The notes under the pieces were generated by a model. That model ran no database searches, was not told where the DNA came from, and worked only from the letters and a program-made list of their open reading frames with translations. DNA of 64,000 nucleotides, from NCBI GenBank assembly GCA_014529385.2, contig CM043967.1:130757182-130821181 (forward strand), in the 5' to 3' direction. The stretch's first letter is position 1; the number at the start of each line of letters is the position of its first letter. The position numbers and the translations under genes are program-made. Source of the DNA: Adiantum capillus-veneris (lineage: Eukaryota; Streptophyta; Polypodiopsida; Polypodiales; Pteridaceae). Shown here piece after piece: positions 50,706 to 64,000 of this stretch.

Positions 50706-51040
50706 CAGCTGTTTGTCAGAAATTGAACTATGCAGGCGAGAGTGAGATCATGGTTCCCTTGCAAGATTAGTATTACCATGCATATATGTTGCATGCAATG
50801 TGGGTGGTGGGCATGTGGCATGTATATTATCAGCATCATTGCTAGGGATGCCTGAGCTGTTTAGAGAGAAATTATTCAATCCTAGGCCATTCTTTTACTT
50901 CTCACTTCTTTTCTCCATTAGAACGGAGTGCATTTGAAGTGGATGTATTGAATAAGTTTTTATGAAAGCATACAAATTGTTTATGCTGGTGCATTATTCT
51001 AAATCTAATCTCACTGTGTATGTGTGTGGGGGTTTCTATG
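50706..51040 (+). other. probable 3' untranslated region of the coiled-coil gene
   Basis: No gene. AT-rich stretches with GAATAAG near 50,950 and similar weak poly(A)-like signals follow the stop. (CT)n at 51,041-51,066 marks the end. Confidence 0.4.
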
Positions 51041-51279
51041 CTCTCTCTCTCTCTCTCTCTCTCTCTCGCCCATGCTTGTGCGCATGCGCAACACACATGC
51101 ACGCACTATTTTTAATGCACTCCACAACGTAGCTTCAAACCAAGCAAGAGCCACTCAATCTTCATTGGAGAGGGCGGAGGGACTATGTCCACGTGATCCC
51201 CTTGCTTGACCCTCACATAGAACAAGACTCAAACACAAGATAGAAATTGGAAGAGGATTTACCTCGAAGGAGCTCACGA

Positions 51280-51610
51280 TCGAGGTTGAGGGGCCCATAG
51301 TCCAAGACCGTCACTTATCCTAATGCTTAGGGAGGTGTCCCTTGGCAAGGTTGAGGGGCTTGTAGTTCAAGACCTTCACTTATCCTAGTGCTTAGGGAGG
51401 TTAAGAGGGATACCTGACAATACAAGAGTGTGCCACATGGCATGCCATGCATGTCATTTGGCAAGGTTGAGGGGCTTGTAGTTCAAGACCTTCACTTATC
51501 CTAGTGCTTAGGGAGGTTAAGAGGGATACCTGACAATACAAGAGTGTGCCACATGGCATGACATGCATGTCATATGGTGCGCATGTATGGTGATACATGG
51601 CGTAGTAGGC
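51280..51610. repeat. 116-bp tandem repeat, about 2.5 units
   Basis: GGCAAGGTTGAGGGGCTTGT starts at 51,344 and 51,460. Units share GACCTTCACTTATCCTAGTG, GACAATACAAGAGTGTGCC and CCACATGGCATG. A diverged partial copy precedes them at 51,284. Confidence 0.9.
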
Positions 51611-51744
51611 ATGACACATGACACATGGATGTTGACATAAGCCATGTTAGTACAAGCTCTCCTAGGACCTTCTAGGCTTTCCTAAGAGCGTGCATCCGTG
51701 ACACTAAGAGCTAACGTAGAGAGCATGTCTCAATGTGAAGCTAA

Positions 51745-51900
51745 GAGCTCTCTCTCTCTCTCTCTCTCATGTAATGCATGTGTACACATAATGCTCTACA
51801 TCTACATAAGTAATGCTACTCTCCACCTATCACTAGATAAATAATGCGACTCTCCATCTACATAAATAATGCTACTCTCCACCTATCACTAGATACGATA
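51745..51900. repeat. (CT)n and a 56-bp tandem repeat
   Basis: (CT)n at 51,750-51,768, then AATGCTACTCTCCACCTATC at about 51,812 and 51,868, with a variant between (AATGCGACTCTCCATCTAC). Confidence 0.8.
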
Positions 51901-52740
51901 GAATCAAACCTATTTGCTTGAAATCCATCTATATTTGGATAGGTAGGTGGTCTCTCATTAGAGGCTCACTCTTGTATATATTGAATGTGGTTTACATAGG
52001 TGTATATACTTTATATCTAGATAGTCCATCAAAGCTTGCTTCACCTTGTCATCATTCGTACCAGTTTCTTTTATTTATCATTATTTTTCTCTTATGTCAA
52101 ATCTTCTACCCATCTTTGCAAACGGTATTTGAGCTAGTTAAATAGCTTAATCACTTGCCTTATTCTTATTTTTATCCCACTATGGGGTAGTTAATATTCT
52201 CAAATCTTATTAGATAAGACGTTATATTTAATGGATAATTTTATCTAGTACTATGGCTTATTATGATTATGGCTAAGCCACTTAGCCTCTCAAATAAGAT
52301 CTTTGAGATCTTGATGACATCTCTCTTTTAAACTTCTTGAAGGGGCTCTGGTCTCTTCTCAATAATACTCTCATAATTCAAGAGAATACTATTTCAAAAC
52401 TAAGTCTTCCTTGTCTTTATGAAGTAGTATGTTATTGAGGCTTGCCACAATGCCGTTGTCCACTTTCTCAAGCTCTCTTGCTCCCCATTGATGCTCTTTG
52501 AGCTAGCGCTTACACCTCATGTTGCACTTCTCTTACATATTGTGCCACAGCTACATTGGTGCTTGCACCCATTCTCTTGCCTCCCGTGTGATTATGCTGT
52601 GTAATGAAGGAGCTTTTAGCTCATCTTTGAGCCAATGTTTAACCCTTTTACAAAGCTAATTGTGGTAAAATAGAAAAAAGAACTATGTAGAAACTCCACT
52701 CTTTGTCGTATACAAGATTTTCTATGACACCAAGAGGAAG
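51901..52740. other. no feature recognised
   Basis: AT-rich sequence without coding frames. It may include the remains of copia sequence downstream of the gag at 52,740-54,070, but I see no motif. Confidence 0.4.
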
Positions 52741-54070
52741 CAATCATCCTATTCATCTCTTACCTAATTTGCTTCCGGTTTGTTCTTGTTAAAACAATCT
52801 CTTTCAACATGGCTAGCTCTACCACATATTGAACACTTGATTTGATTGTTATCTTGACCAAGGGTAGAAGTACTATCAGTAGGAGCAAGCTGTCTTTGAT
52901 GTTGCACTGAGAGGATGACTCTTCAAAAGATGATTGATTCTTGTTAGAATTGACATGTTCCTGCTCTTGAAGTGAATCAGATCAACAAGGTTCCACAATG
53001 TAGTGAAGATATTCTTGTACTCTAGTAGATCCTCTACAGTCTTAAAGAGGATTGTAAAAACATCAGCTTCTTCTACTTTGGCATTAACCCTGCAAGTTGT
53101 AACAAAAGACTTCACACACTATTGATGTGAAATTGTAACCATAGTATCTCTTCACAATAAGGAAAAATAATTGAATCTGGTGAACTATCGTCGTATTCTT
53201 TATTTGAGCACCAAATAATTTGTCAAGTTCTTGCTCTGTAACAGTTGAAGTAGTCATACCTTGCAATATGATGAATGAAATAGTTGTTAAGTGCAAGTGC
53301 AACAATTTTAAATGCCTTCTCATCACGTTTAAGCCACTACAATGTAGCTTCTTGAGTTGATGTGGATGCTGCTCCTTTGACTAACTAGAATCCACAAATT
53401 TTGACTCATAAGATGAAATTGAACTTTCCTTGCTATGTGTGAACGCTTATCCAGCTTCAATGAAATTTTTGAGTTGATGACACCATTCGGATTAGACATA
53501 ATTGAGGTAAACCATACCAGTTGATGACAAATTAACATCCACAAATAAGTTGTCATTGCCAAAGCAAAAAATAACCCACTTGCAAAAATTCGAAAAATAA
53601 CCTCTTATGGAAGTCAAGCTCAAAAATTCTACAGTCATACCCCGCGAATATGATGAATGAAATAGTTTCTAAGTGCAAGTGCATTAATTTTAAATGCCTT
53701 TTCATCATGCTTAAGCCACTGCAATGTAGCTTCTCAAGTTGATGTGGGCACTGTTCCTTTGACCTACTAAAATCTACAAATTTTCTCATAAGATGAAATT
53801 GAACTTTACTTGCTATGTGTGAACATTTGTTTTGTTGAGCAATGAAAGGCTTTGAGTCGATGATGCCATTTGAATTAGACATAATTGAGGTAAACCATAC
53901 TAGACATAATTTAGGTAAACCATTCGAATTACACATAATTTAGGTAAACCATATTAGTTGGTAACAAATTAAGTTCCACAAATAAGTTGTCATTGACAAA
54001 GCTGAAAATAACCCACTTGTAGAAATTCAAAAAATACCTCTTGTGGAAGTCAAGCTCAAAAGTTGTGAGC
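52740..54070 (-). pseudogene. copia gag remnant with CCHC knuckle and duplicated segment
   Basis: Read leftwards. L-K-R-D-E-K-A-F-K-I-V-A-L-A-L near 53,290-53,335 is the conserved start of copia gag, followed by H-H-I-A. L-E-Y-K-N-I-F-T-T-L near 53,000 matches the later part of gag. At 52,795-52,840 C-S-I-C-G-R-A-S-H-V-E-R-D-C is a perfect CX2CX4HX4C knuckle. Sequence around 53,254-53,629 is repeated at about 53,632-54,070. Many stops and frame changes; no pol region was recognised. Confidence 0.65.
53254..54070. repeat. about 380-bp tandem duplication within the copia gag
   Basis: GATGAATGAAATAGTT, AAGTGCAAGTGCA, TAAGCCACT-CAATGTAGCTT, AAGATGAAATTGAACTT and GTAAACCATAC recur in both units in the same order. 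The second unit has an extra small triplication of ACATAATT-AGGTAAACCAT at 53,878-53,955. Confidence 0.85.
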
Positions 54071-54985
54071 AAAGAGATGTTCTTGCTATAAAACATTATT
54101 TTGTCATAGCCAAATCTAAAAATCGTAGTTAGATTGGACTACTCAGAGGCTCTATTGAAAGTGGACTATAGACGGATCGTTTTCTTGGAAACAATATGAT
54201 CTAAATGTTTGGTTTCCATAGGCCAATCAAAGTCTTAGTGAATTGTGAGACCCTCATGAATTGACCTACTTTTTTTACTAATGAGATCATTGATCCTATC
54301 TTAGTGTAATCATGATTGGGTATGATATGTATGGGTAGACTTTGCTTTAATTAGGCCTTTGCTTGTTCATTAATAGCATAATCTTCCCTACCTCAATGGA
54401 GAGAAATTTTCTCCCACCTTTTACAGAGTTTAATATATATTTATTTAAAGCATACGAGTAAATTTTCCCCATCTAAGAACCCTATGATATCTCTTTCTTG
54501 AGCGTTCAAGCTTATCGTTATTGGCTATACACAAGATCATTGAGCTCACTCCTTATTTATAGCCTCTAGGATCTCTACCATGTGTGATTTGTGGGATTGA
54601 TAATGCCCTGTTAGGTAGCTCTTTGTGCCACTACATAGGTAGCTCATTGACCTCTTTTTGCATGCTCATTGATCCATTACCAATGGTAAGGAACACAAGC
54701 CAAGAGATGCTATTGTTGCCACGACGTGGGAGAAAAGCTGTAGAGAGCAAGGTTCAACAAGCAATCATCAAGCTAGAGCTCGATGACACAAACCATTCAT
54801 TATGTTTTAAGGATGTGATATGACTAAGAAGACTTGAATAATCTCAAAACTCTCTTTAAGGCCCAAGCTAAAGAGTCTAATTTCAAGCTACTCATTTACT
54901 TTTTTAAGCTTGAGATGGCACCTAAGACAACTTTAGCTTCTTATTTTAATTATATGTAGAGTCTTATGACTCGGTTGACATACAT
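54071..54985. other. no feature recognised
   Basis: AT-rich sequence with one 79-codon frame at 54,584-54,823 (plus) that has no recognisable domain. I do not call a gene. Confidence 0.4.
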
Positions 54986-54988
54986 CCC

Positions 54989-55603
54989 TCAAAGTGGATG
55001 AAAATATCGCAAGTTCGAGTTGACGAGAAGGTATTCTTCAACAAAAAGAAGCTTAAGTCGAAAGGTAGTCACACACACCTTTTCTCTTGGGTTTATTGCA
55101 AACATGGTTATGATGTTCTGGATTGCTTTGCCGAAAGAAAGACAAAAATATAGACATGCACGATTGAAGATGTAAAAGATAACCAAGTTCATAAAGAGAC
55201 ATAGAACGAAGGGATGATTGGTATAAGACCAACCCTTTGCATAGTGTGTTTGTCTAGCCAATAAACAAAGCAGATGCATACCCATCAACCATCTATGAAA
55301 GACCATACACATCCATTGCCTTGGAGTGAACCCATTGATTCTCTTTGCCAAGTAACTCTGGAGCAAGCCATGTTCCTTCTGGGCATTAGTCATGAGCATG
55401 CCAGCCATCAATAGTTTCCTTTGCAGCTTGTCTTGTTCTAGCTCAACCTTAAGTGCTTTAAGTTCAGCTAAATTTGTTGTTGAAGGGAGAGAAGTAGATG
55501 TTGGTGGTGTTGCATCTTGCTTGGCGAGGAGGGTAGAGAGGGTGTGCTTCATAGCATCATAGGAATCACAAAGCTTTGAATATTTCTTCCTCTCCCTTTC
55601 CAA
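54989..55603 (-). CDS. hypothetical ORF, N-terminal coiled coil
   Basis: A 204-codon frame. Codons 1-95 are rich in Lys, Glu and Leu with heptad-like spacing and include a Thr/Ser/Pro stretch. The remainder is Leu/Cys/Phe-rich, unlike a normal continuation, and may be a chance extension. Neighbouring sequence to 55,880 has no other frame. I do not recognise the product; a retroelement gag or linker fragment is possible. Confidence 0.3.
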   Translation of the reverse strand: MERERKKYSKLCDSYDAMKHTLSTLLAKQDATPPTSTSLPSTTNLAELKALKVELEQDKLQRKLLMAGMLMTNAQKEHGLLQSYLAKRINGFTPRQWMCMVFHRWLMGMHLLCLLARQTHYAKGWSYTNHPFVLCLFMNLVIFYIFNRACLYFCLSFGKAIQNIITMFAINPREKVCVTTFRLKLLFVEEYLLVNSNLRYFHPL

Positions 55604-55890
55604 AATTGCTCCTTGATCTTGTCACACTCTGCTTGAAAATGGCTATTAGCCTCAATTTCTCTTTCTAGATCCTTGTAGTTTTTTTTCAACATCGTTCTTC
55701 GCCTTCCCTAGAGCTATTTGTAGTGTATGGATGAAAATGTTGATCTTTAATATATGGAGTTTTCGAACAATGCTCCTCTTGACCCACCCTTAAAGCGAGT
55801 CTCAAATCAATTCTAACAATTTGTGGGAGGATTCTCTCTAGTAAAATCCAGTATGACATTCATTGGATGAAGGTCACAATTTACTACTCC

Positions 55891-56088
55891 TTATGCATGT
55901 GCAGGAGACATTGCTTGCACCAATGCATGAACTAAATGTGGTGCCTTATCACAAAATGCACACGAACGATGCTTCTTAGCTTCCCATAGCACGAGATCTT
56001 TACCCCTATTGATAAACCTTTCCCCACATTGGAGATTTTTGATTACGTGTACAAAGGTTCCCTTCTCATGGGGTAATGACATTAGCAT
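55891..56088 (-). CDS. hypothetical short ORF with C-x2-C
   Basis: 65 codons ending in a region with C-A-F-C-D-K-A-P-H-L-V-H, which could be half of a zinc-binding site. There is no second half or homologous copy in the window. Very tentative. Confidence 0.2.
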   Translation of the reverse strand: MLMSLPHEKGTFVHVIKNLQCGERFINRGKDLVLWEAKKHRSCAFCDKAPHLVHALVQAMSPAHA

Positions 56089-56099
56089 AGAAAAATAGA

Positions 56100-57390
56100 A
56101 AAATGAACTATCCCATCGTGCATGAGCTGAACACTAATTTGTTTTAAAAAAGATTTTAGCCTTGCTACGGGGGCTCCTATGTATTTCTTTGCAGCATAGA
56201 AGATAACTTGAGGGAAGAAAGAAATAACCCCCTTGATTCTACCTTTAAGCATTCAAAATATAAACCCTTTCCAAGGGTATAAATTGATATGATAGCATCC
56301 TGAATATATATAATTGCCATGCAAGGACAATAGTTAACATTACATCTCTATCTTTGATAAGGATGAATTGGCAAGCTTGTTTTGCTTGCATCTTCTTTTG
56401 GAAGATAAATCAAGTGTCAATTTTGTGAGCGAGCTTACTTCTCTCTTTCTCGAGTCACCATTTCACCTTCCATTTTTTTAAGGTCATGTAAAGTAATCCC
56501 CTCTAGCAAACTTTTGCACAATTTTCCATATTCTCAATGATTGAGATAACAGATGTGCACATTTATTCTCTGTTTACTGAGAAGGATATCATAAATGAGA
56601 CAAATGTGATAACCTTCTTCTGCATACATTCTTCTATAGTTGCTTCAGTTTTTATGAGGCTTGCCATCTCATTTTGTGATGTCAGTAATCATTTCTCTCA
56701 AGGCAATTTGAAGCACCTTCAACATCTATTTCTTTTGCTTGTTTGACGTTACACTCTTTATCTACATTAGATTCTTTATCTCAATTGGTTTTTGAAAAAT
56801 TAAATAAGAATATATCATAAGCAAAGAATGTTAAGATGCAACCATACATGCCAAGTGCTAATTGCCCATATGCTTGCGATGCTACACATGCCTCAACATT
56901 ATGATGAAATGAAAAGAATAGACTTGGCCCTTGGCTAAACAAGACATAATAGGGTGTGATAAATTGACATACACAATCATCTCATGACAAGTTAAATTGC
57001 CATACACAATCAAGTTGACTAAATTCAAAGTGATATGTAATATGACCATAAAAAATTGGACATACTCTTAGTTGCAAGCAGTATGAATGAGCAAAGGCAG
57101 CTCAAAATGGCACAATCAATTGACTCATGATCAATGCCAAGTTTACTTACCTCTACTTATTTTGATTTGACATAAGCAACCGAACACATGACAACTTTCC
57201 AAAGCTCTCCCCTACCTACGATGGATGAAAACTGAGCAAAAGGCGACTTGAAATGGTATACACAATCAACTCATACAACCAAATACCAAGTTTTGTCACA
57301 TATCTTTTTGTTATGACACGCACAATCAAGTTTGATGACCAAGTTCCAAAACAAGACATATACTTTCACTAACAAACAATAAGAGTATAG
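56100..57390. other. no feature recognised
   Basis: AT-rich, no gene. Weakly repeated phrases such as TCAACTCATA and ACACAATCAA recur at 56,960-57,330 (about five times), suggesting an old degenerate tandem array. Confidence 0.4.
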
Positions 57391-57394
57391 GCAA

Positions 57395-57396
<2 letters not shown>

Positions 57397-57445
<49 letters not shown>

Positions 57446-57612
57446 TATAATCAACATATATGACTATATACCAAACTTTTGTCACCCAAGTATTCTGTAA
57501 TTGACATGTGTTGCCAATTATATGAACAAGCACTAAAAATGACTATATGTGTCACCCATGTATTCGCTAATTGACGTGTGGCCAATTATATGACCAAGCA
57601 CTAAAAACGACT
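57397..57612. repeat. (AT)n tract and a 71-bp tandem duplication
   Basis: (AT)n at 57,397-57,449. Then GTCACCCAAGTATTC at about 57,480 and GTCACCCATGTATTC at about 57,550, each followed by CCAATTATATGA and AAGCACTAAAAA. Confidence 0.85.
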
Positions 57613-57780
57613 AAAATAATACATATTTCACAACATTTGCAAGGCTACTCAAGATGAAATATATAATGAATGATTATGAATAAATGCAACATTTCAAATG
57701 CCAATTCAAATTTATTACCTACAACACTACCAATCAAAAAGTATGATATTGATGTTTGTGCACGCGATGATGTATGCAGG

Positions 57781-57783
<3 letters not shown>

Positions 57784-57859
<76 letters not shown>
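57784..57859. repeat. (GT)n-(GA)n tract
   Basis: GT dinucleotides to about 57,812, then GA to 57,859. Frames here are simple-repeat artefacts. Confidence 0.95.
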
Positions 57860-57862
<3 letters not shown>

Positions 57863-57994
57863 AGATTTTCCACACAACCAGTACGCATATGTGTGTGCAT
57901 GTGCGAAAGAGAAAAGACGGATTTTTCACATAAAACCCTAGTACTAAAGCAATACATCATACACTGTATAATGAGAGTGAGAAAACCATTTCAA

Positions 57995-60830
<2,836 letters not shown>

Positions 60831-61362
60831 CTCATCCATTGAAGTACAATCATATAAGGGAAGAGATGTGACTAACAACAAGGCAAGGAAGCTACACTTG
60901 AAGACAAAGCTCTAACACTGTGAAAATGGGTATGTCAATGAATGATTATGTTCCAGAGATTAGACACATGCAAATTGGGCTAGTAGTCCATCTGATTAAG
61001 TGATGTCCGAAGGGTTCATGATCTCACTTGGGAGTGTTGCTATCTGAGGTGGTGTGTGAAGGTTGAGTACATGGGTGTTGTAGTGGTAGCATGACCAAAG
61101 ATGCTACTGTTGGGCATACATGTTCAAAGGCTAGTTCTCATTTTTGAGTTGAATCATGTACTAGATGGTGTTTCGAAAATTCTTGGAATGGAGCAAAAAT
61201 ATGATGGCCATTGATGGGTGGAGCTTGTACAATCAAGAATGGAAGTATTTGGCTATTAGTACGCAAAGTAAACGTGGTGGAAATCTTATCTGCAACAATA
61301 GTACATGGCACATCAGAGAAATAAACTGACACCCAAATGAGAGATCGTGGACCAAAAAGTTT

Positions 61363-61728
61363 TTGATGTCAATTTTGTCCGTGGGTATGTTCACCTCGAC
61401 AAACGAAACTTTACAGTGCTTTCATTGTGGGAAAATTTTAGTTCTACATCAAGAATGCCCTTGCACTGTTTATAACTTTCTCAGTGAGAACAACTGGACC
61501 CGTTTGTTCATCCATCTTGAAAGTCATAACCACCCAGTTGCAAAAGGTGTATTGCAATTAACACTACAACACAGAAGATATCTTGTTTCTCGTGTGGTGT
61601 CCGAAACACCTACAATTGTCCCTAAGCATTTGCAACTGAATCTTGCAAAGCAAATGGTAATGGGAGTAGTTGTGCGTGAAAATGAGGAACATCTAAATAG
61701 CAATGAGTTTCTCTCGATCTTGAAATAG
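61363..61728 (+). pseudogene. transposase-like (possibly MULE-related) N-terminal part
   Basis: A 121-codon frame with C-F-H-C-G...E-C-P-C, then W-T-R-L-F-I-H-L-E-S-H-N-H-P-V-A-K-G. A Cys/His cluster followed by H-N-H-P-V resembles the zinc-binding N-terminal regions of FAR1/MULE-type transposases. The remaining part (T-P-T-I-V-P-K-H-L-Q-L) also fits. Family assignment is from memory of motif style and not certain. Confidence 0.4.
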
Positions 61729-62199
61729 ATGCGACCATTGATCCATACACAAAGCTAATGTATCAATTCCAACATGAGAGGAGAGTCAAAAACATTCATG
61801 CAAACTAACAATCATTTAAATAGTACCTTCTTCTTCAAGTTTAAGCACATGATGAAAGAATCGATTGCTACAAGGATTAGAGTTGGAGCAGAGTCTCAGT
61901 TGCTTAGGCTGAAAAACACATGCATGTAAAGGTATTTTCATGGCATGTTGTTTCTAGGACAATGTACAGATCCAAACAAAAGATGTCACGTGTTCAAAAT
62001 GTCAACCAACGGTCTTGGGTTAGGTGTTGAGCTAGTCAATAGAACGAGACAAGATGGGGATGGAGACTTACGAAGAATCTCGGTTTGCTTTAACCACATA
62101 TGCAGGGTTGTTGGCTAGACAAGATCCTTTGTAAGTAACCGTGAGTAGGCTTCGAAACTTTTTCTTTCATCAAAGCCATTTACCAACCATGAACCTATG

Positions 62200-62530
62200 C
62201 AGTGTTCAAGAAATGCAAACCATTGTTGTGTGTGAGATGAAGGAAGAAGGCACACAAGCACATATCATGTTTTGGGAATGATGAATTCCGTGCTTCTCGA
62301 TAACGGAAACCATCCTACTGATTTTAGAGGATTCATGGCCGATGAGGCAGGAGCAAAGTAGAAAGCTATTTGCATGATTTTTAACGAAGGGCCCAACAAT
62401 TTTATGAAAGGAAGAGAGAAATTGTGCTTGTTTCACTGGGAGCAAAGCTTGCAAATTCACAACTCAATATGTGCACAAGAATGTCCAAGATGAGCACAAG
62501 TGTTTGTGTGAATTATGGCGTTGTGCAAGA
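62200..62530 (+). pseudogene. transposase-like C-terminal remnant
   Basis: In the plus frame from 62,278: D-F-R-G-F-M-A-D-E-A-G-A near 62,320-62,352, a stop, then R-E-K-L-C-L-F-H-W-E-Q-S-L near 62,410-62,450. It lies 0.5 kb after the N-terminal part on the same strand, with stop-filled sequence between (61,740-62,190; F-F-K-F-K-H-M-M-K-E is one readable patch). I read both as one decayed gene; an Asp in G-F-M-A-D may be a catalytic residue. Confidence 0.4.
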
Positions 62531-62699
62531 AGCGAGGATCATGCGATGCATGGTTTTAACAGAGTCATGCCTAATAGGGTGAGGCAAGCTATAAAAGTCC
62601 AATACATAAGTGCCTTGTCAAATACATTCATGTACATCAAGCATACTTTGTTTTTCAAGTCATCTATCATTGTGCAGCTTGTAAATCTGAAGAAATAGT

Positions 62700-64000
62700 G
62701 TGGCCAATGTTTTGAAAACGGTCCTTGTCTATGTCTTTTAGGAAAATACCCTTGAATGTGTGCATATTCCTTTGCTTTAATGCTCTACAAAGTATGGTAG
62801 CACCTATAGGAGGTTCTCTATCCCGTACCACGTACATCTTTATCTTTTTGTTAATTGCTATTATGGATGTCGACATGATTCACACTACCATTTGGAAGTG
62901 TAAGTGGAACATTGTTCCCTGACGCTCAAGGGAACACATTCTAGCAATAGACTATTCCTCTAGGAAGTCCTTCAAAATGGGGAGGAGGCTAGCATCTACA
63001 TCCATGCCACCCACAGAGATGGCACTGCTGAGCTCAAACAACCTCTTTGGGTGACTACTTTTAGCTTCCAACCTCTCCTCCTCACTCTTTCTAGGCCTAC
63101 TCCTACAACTTCAGGTGTTGGAGGTGCCGTTTACATCATCGACATGACACCTACAATTTTACAGCCTCATGAATAGGATAAACTTAAATGACCTCGAACT
63201 TTGCAAAAGTTTATATAATATTGGTATGTAGCTTCTTCAACTATCACTTCAACATAGGGCTTATATAGATAAGGATTTCACAAACAAGGCTTTCATAAAT
63301 GGAACTTTTCACACATAGCGTTGTGACTTTCTACAAGGAAAATACACACTACACTTGCAAATACCTCCTATTGCTATGAATTAACCTTCCAAGCACATAG
63401 AAGCGGTAGTGGAACCTTTCACACACAACGACTTACCTCTTGTTGTTGTTGTTGCTCAAGTGCTATCGTTTCAACGTTTGTGTTGCTCTTGGAGAGATGC
63501 ACATAGTTTTATTGTTACTGTTTCTCAAGCGCTACTGTTTCAATGTTTTTGCTGCTCTAGCATTCTGTGGCATTTAACACGTCTTTGGCTACTAGTGCCG
63601 CTTCAATAAAGAAGCCCTCCTTCGCATGGACCACCATGTAAATGGATAGCATGCACTTCACAATGCTAAACTGTACTTCATGGCCCATATAACTCACAGC
63701 GAGGCCATCCAACTCATATCACTCAAGTGAATGAGTAATCGTTTTCAATTGCAACTGACGACTGTGACATCACTATTTTTGTGTTGATTCTCCCCTTTCT
63801 TTAAAAAAAAACATGTCACCTACTAGAGCAATGCAAATAGGTACCCCATTTTTTAGTTTTTAAAATGTTCTTCTAACAAGAGGCAAAGGTTCGAGTTGGA
63901 GGGTGGTGGGCGATTAAGGTTTTAGCTTCTAAAGGTTAAGGGTGTATGGGTGGAAAATGAAAAATCCTAGATCTATCGTCCTCTAATGATGGAGAACCTG
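62700..64000. other. no feature recognised, small internal repeat
   Basis: No gene. At 63,430-63,560 phrases such as GTTTCAACGTTT/GTTTCAATGTTT with TTGCTGCTC/GTTGCTCTT recur after about 80 bp, a short diverged tandem repeat. Confidence 0.45.

Noticed and set aside
54584-54823. 79-codon plus-strand frame
   Set aside because: Short, no motif, surrounded by non-coding AT-rich sequence; could be chance.

Overview
This window looks like nuclear DNA of a land plant with a large, repeat-rich genome. The evidence is spliced genes with GT/AG introns, Ty1/copia and Ty3/gypsy retrotransposons, L1-like and RTE-like LINEs, a CACTA (En/Spm) transposon with TNP2-type domains, Tourist/Harbinger-like MITEs, diverged CCCTAAA-like arrays and very many long (CT)n/(GA)n tracts. 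A non-seed plant such as a fern is my guess, not something shown. Only one convincing host gene is present: a three-exon gene (48,189-50,705) for a 567-residue coiled-coil protein of unknown function. Almost everything else is transposable elements, many nested and most broken.

Layout. 1-6,414: a minus-strand Ty3/gypsy remnant (gag and zinc knuckles on the right, protease at the extreme left) split by a plus-strand, 5'-truncated Ty1/copia element ending in a 228-bp LTR at 4,164-4,391. 6,415-10,290: an AACCCTAAA-like low-complexity array interrupted by a 5'-truncated LINE (6,840-9,597) with a 17-bp target-site duplication. 10,290-14,380: microsatellites, a LINE 3' end and diverged tandem repeats. 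14,380-18,270: a second LINE with endonuclease, reverse transcriptase and zinc finger. 19,243-19,695: a TNP2 fragment. 19,880-21,430: a minus-strand RTE-like LINE whose 3' end is a (CT)n tail.

22,265-42,610 is a 20.3-kb CACTA element with matching termini and a TTA target-site duplication on both sides. Its left part carries subterminal repeats, a minisatellite, a spliced Transposase_24-like gene, a TNP2 gene that keeps its N-terminal and DUF4216 parts but has lost the catalytic domain between them, and an array of 173-bp units each holding a hairpin. Its right part is occupied by a 10-kb minus-strand gypsy element with gag, four zinc knuckles, protease, RT, RNase H and integrase. Fused behind the integrase is a second, retropepsin-like domain with an intact DTGA motif, followed after one stop codon by a tail of repeated W-x-P-[KR] motifs. 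I consider this second protease domain the most unusual item in the window.

42,611-48,000: dispersed and inverted repeats, GA/CA/G tracts, and two MITEs with TTA duplications. 48,189-50,705: the host gene. 51,000-57,600: tandem repeats and a degenerate minus-strand copia gag with a good CCHC knuckle. 57,780-58,548: a tandem array of about 198-bp units resembling a tRNA-derived SINE on the minus strand. 58,549-60,830: a second copy of the (CT)n-tailed LINE, longer than the first, sharing what looks like the same internal loss of the RT catalytic loop. 61,363-62,530: a degenerate transposase-like gene. The last 1.3 kb shows nothing I can name.

All calls come from reading motifs, frames and repeats by eye; no database or alignment program was used.
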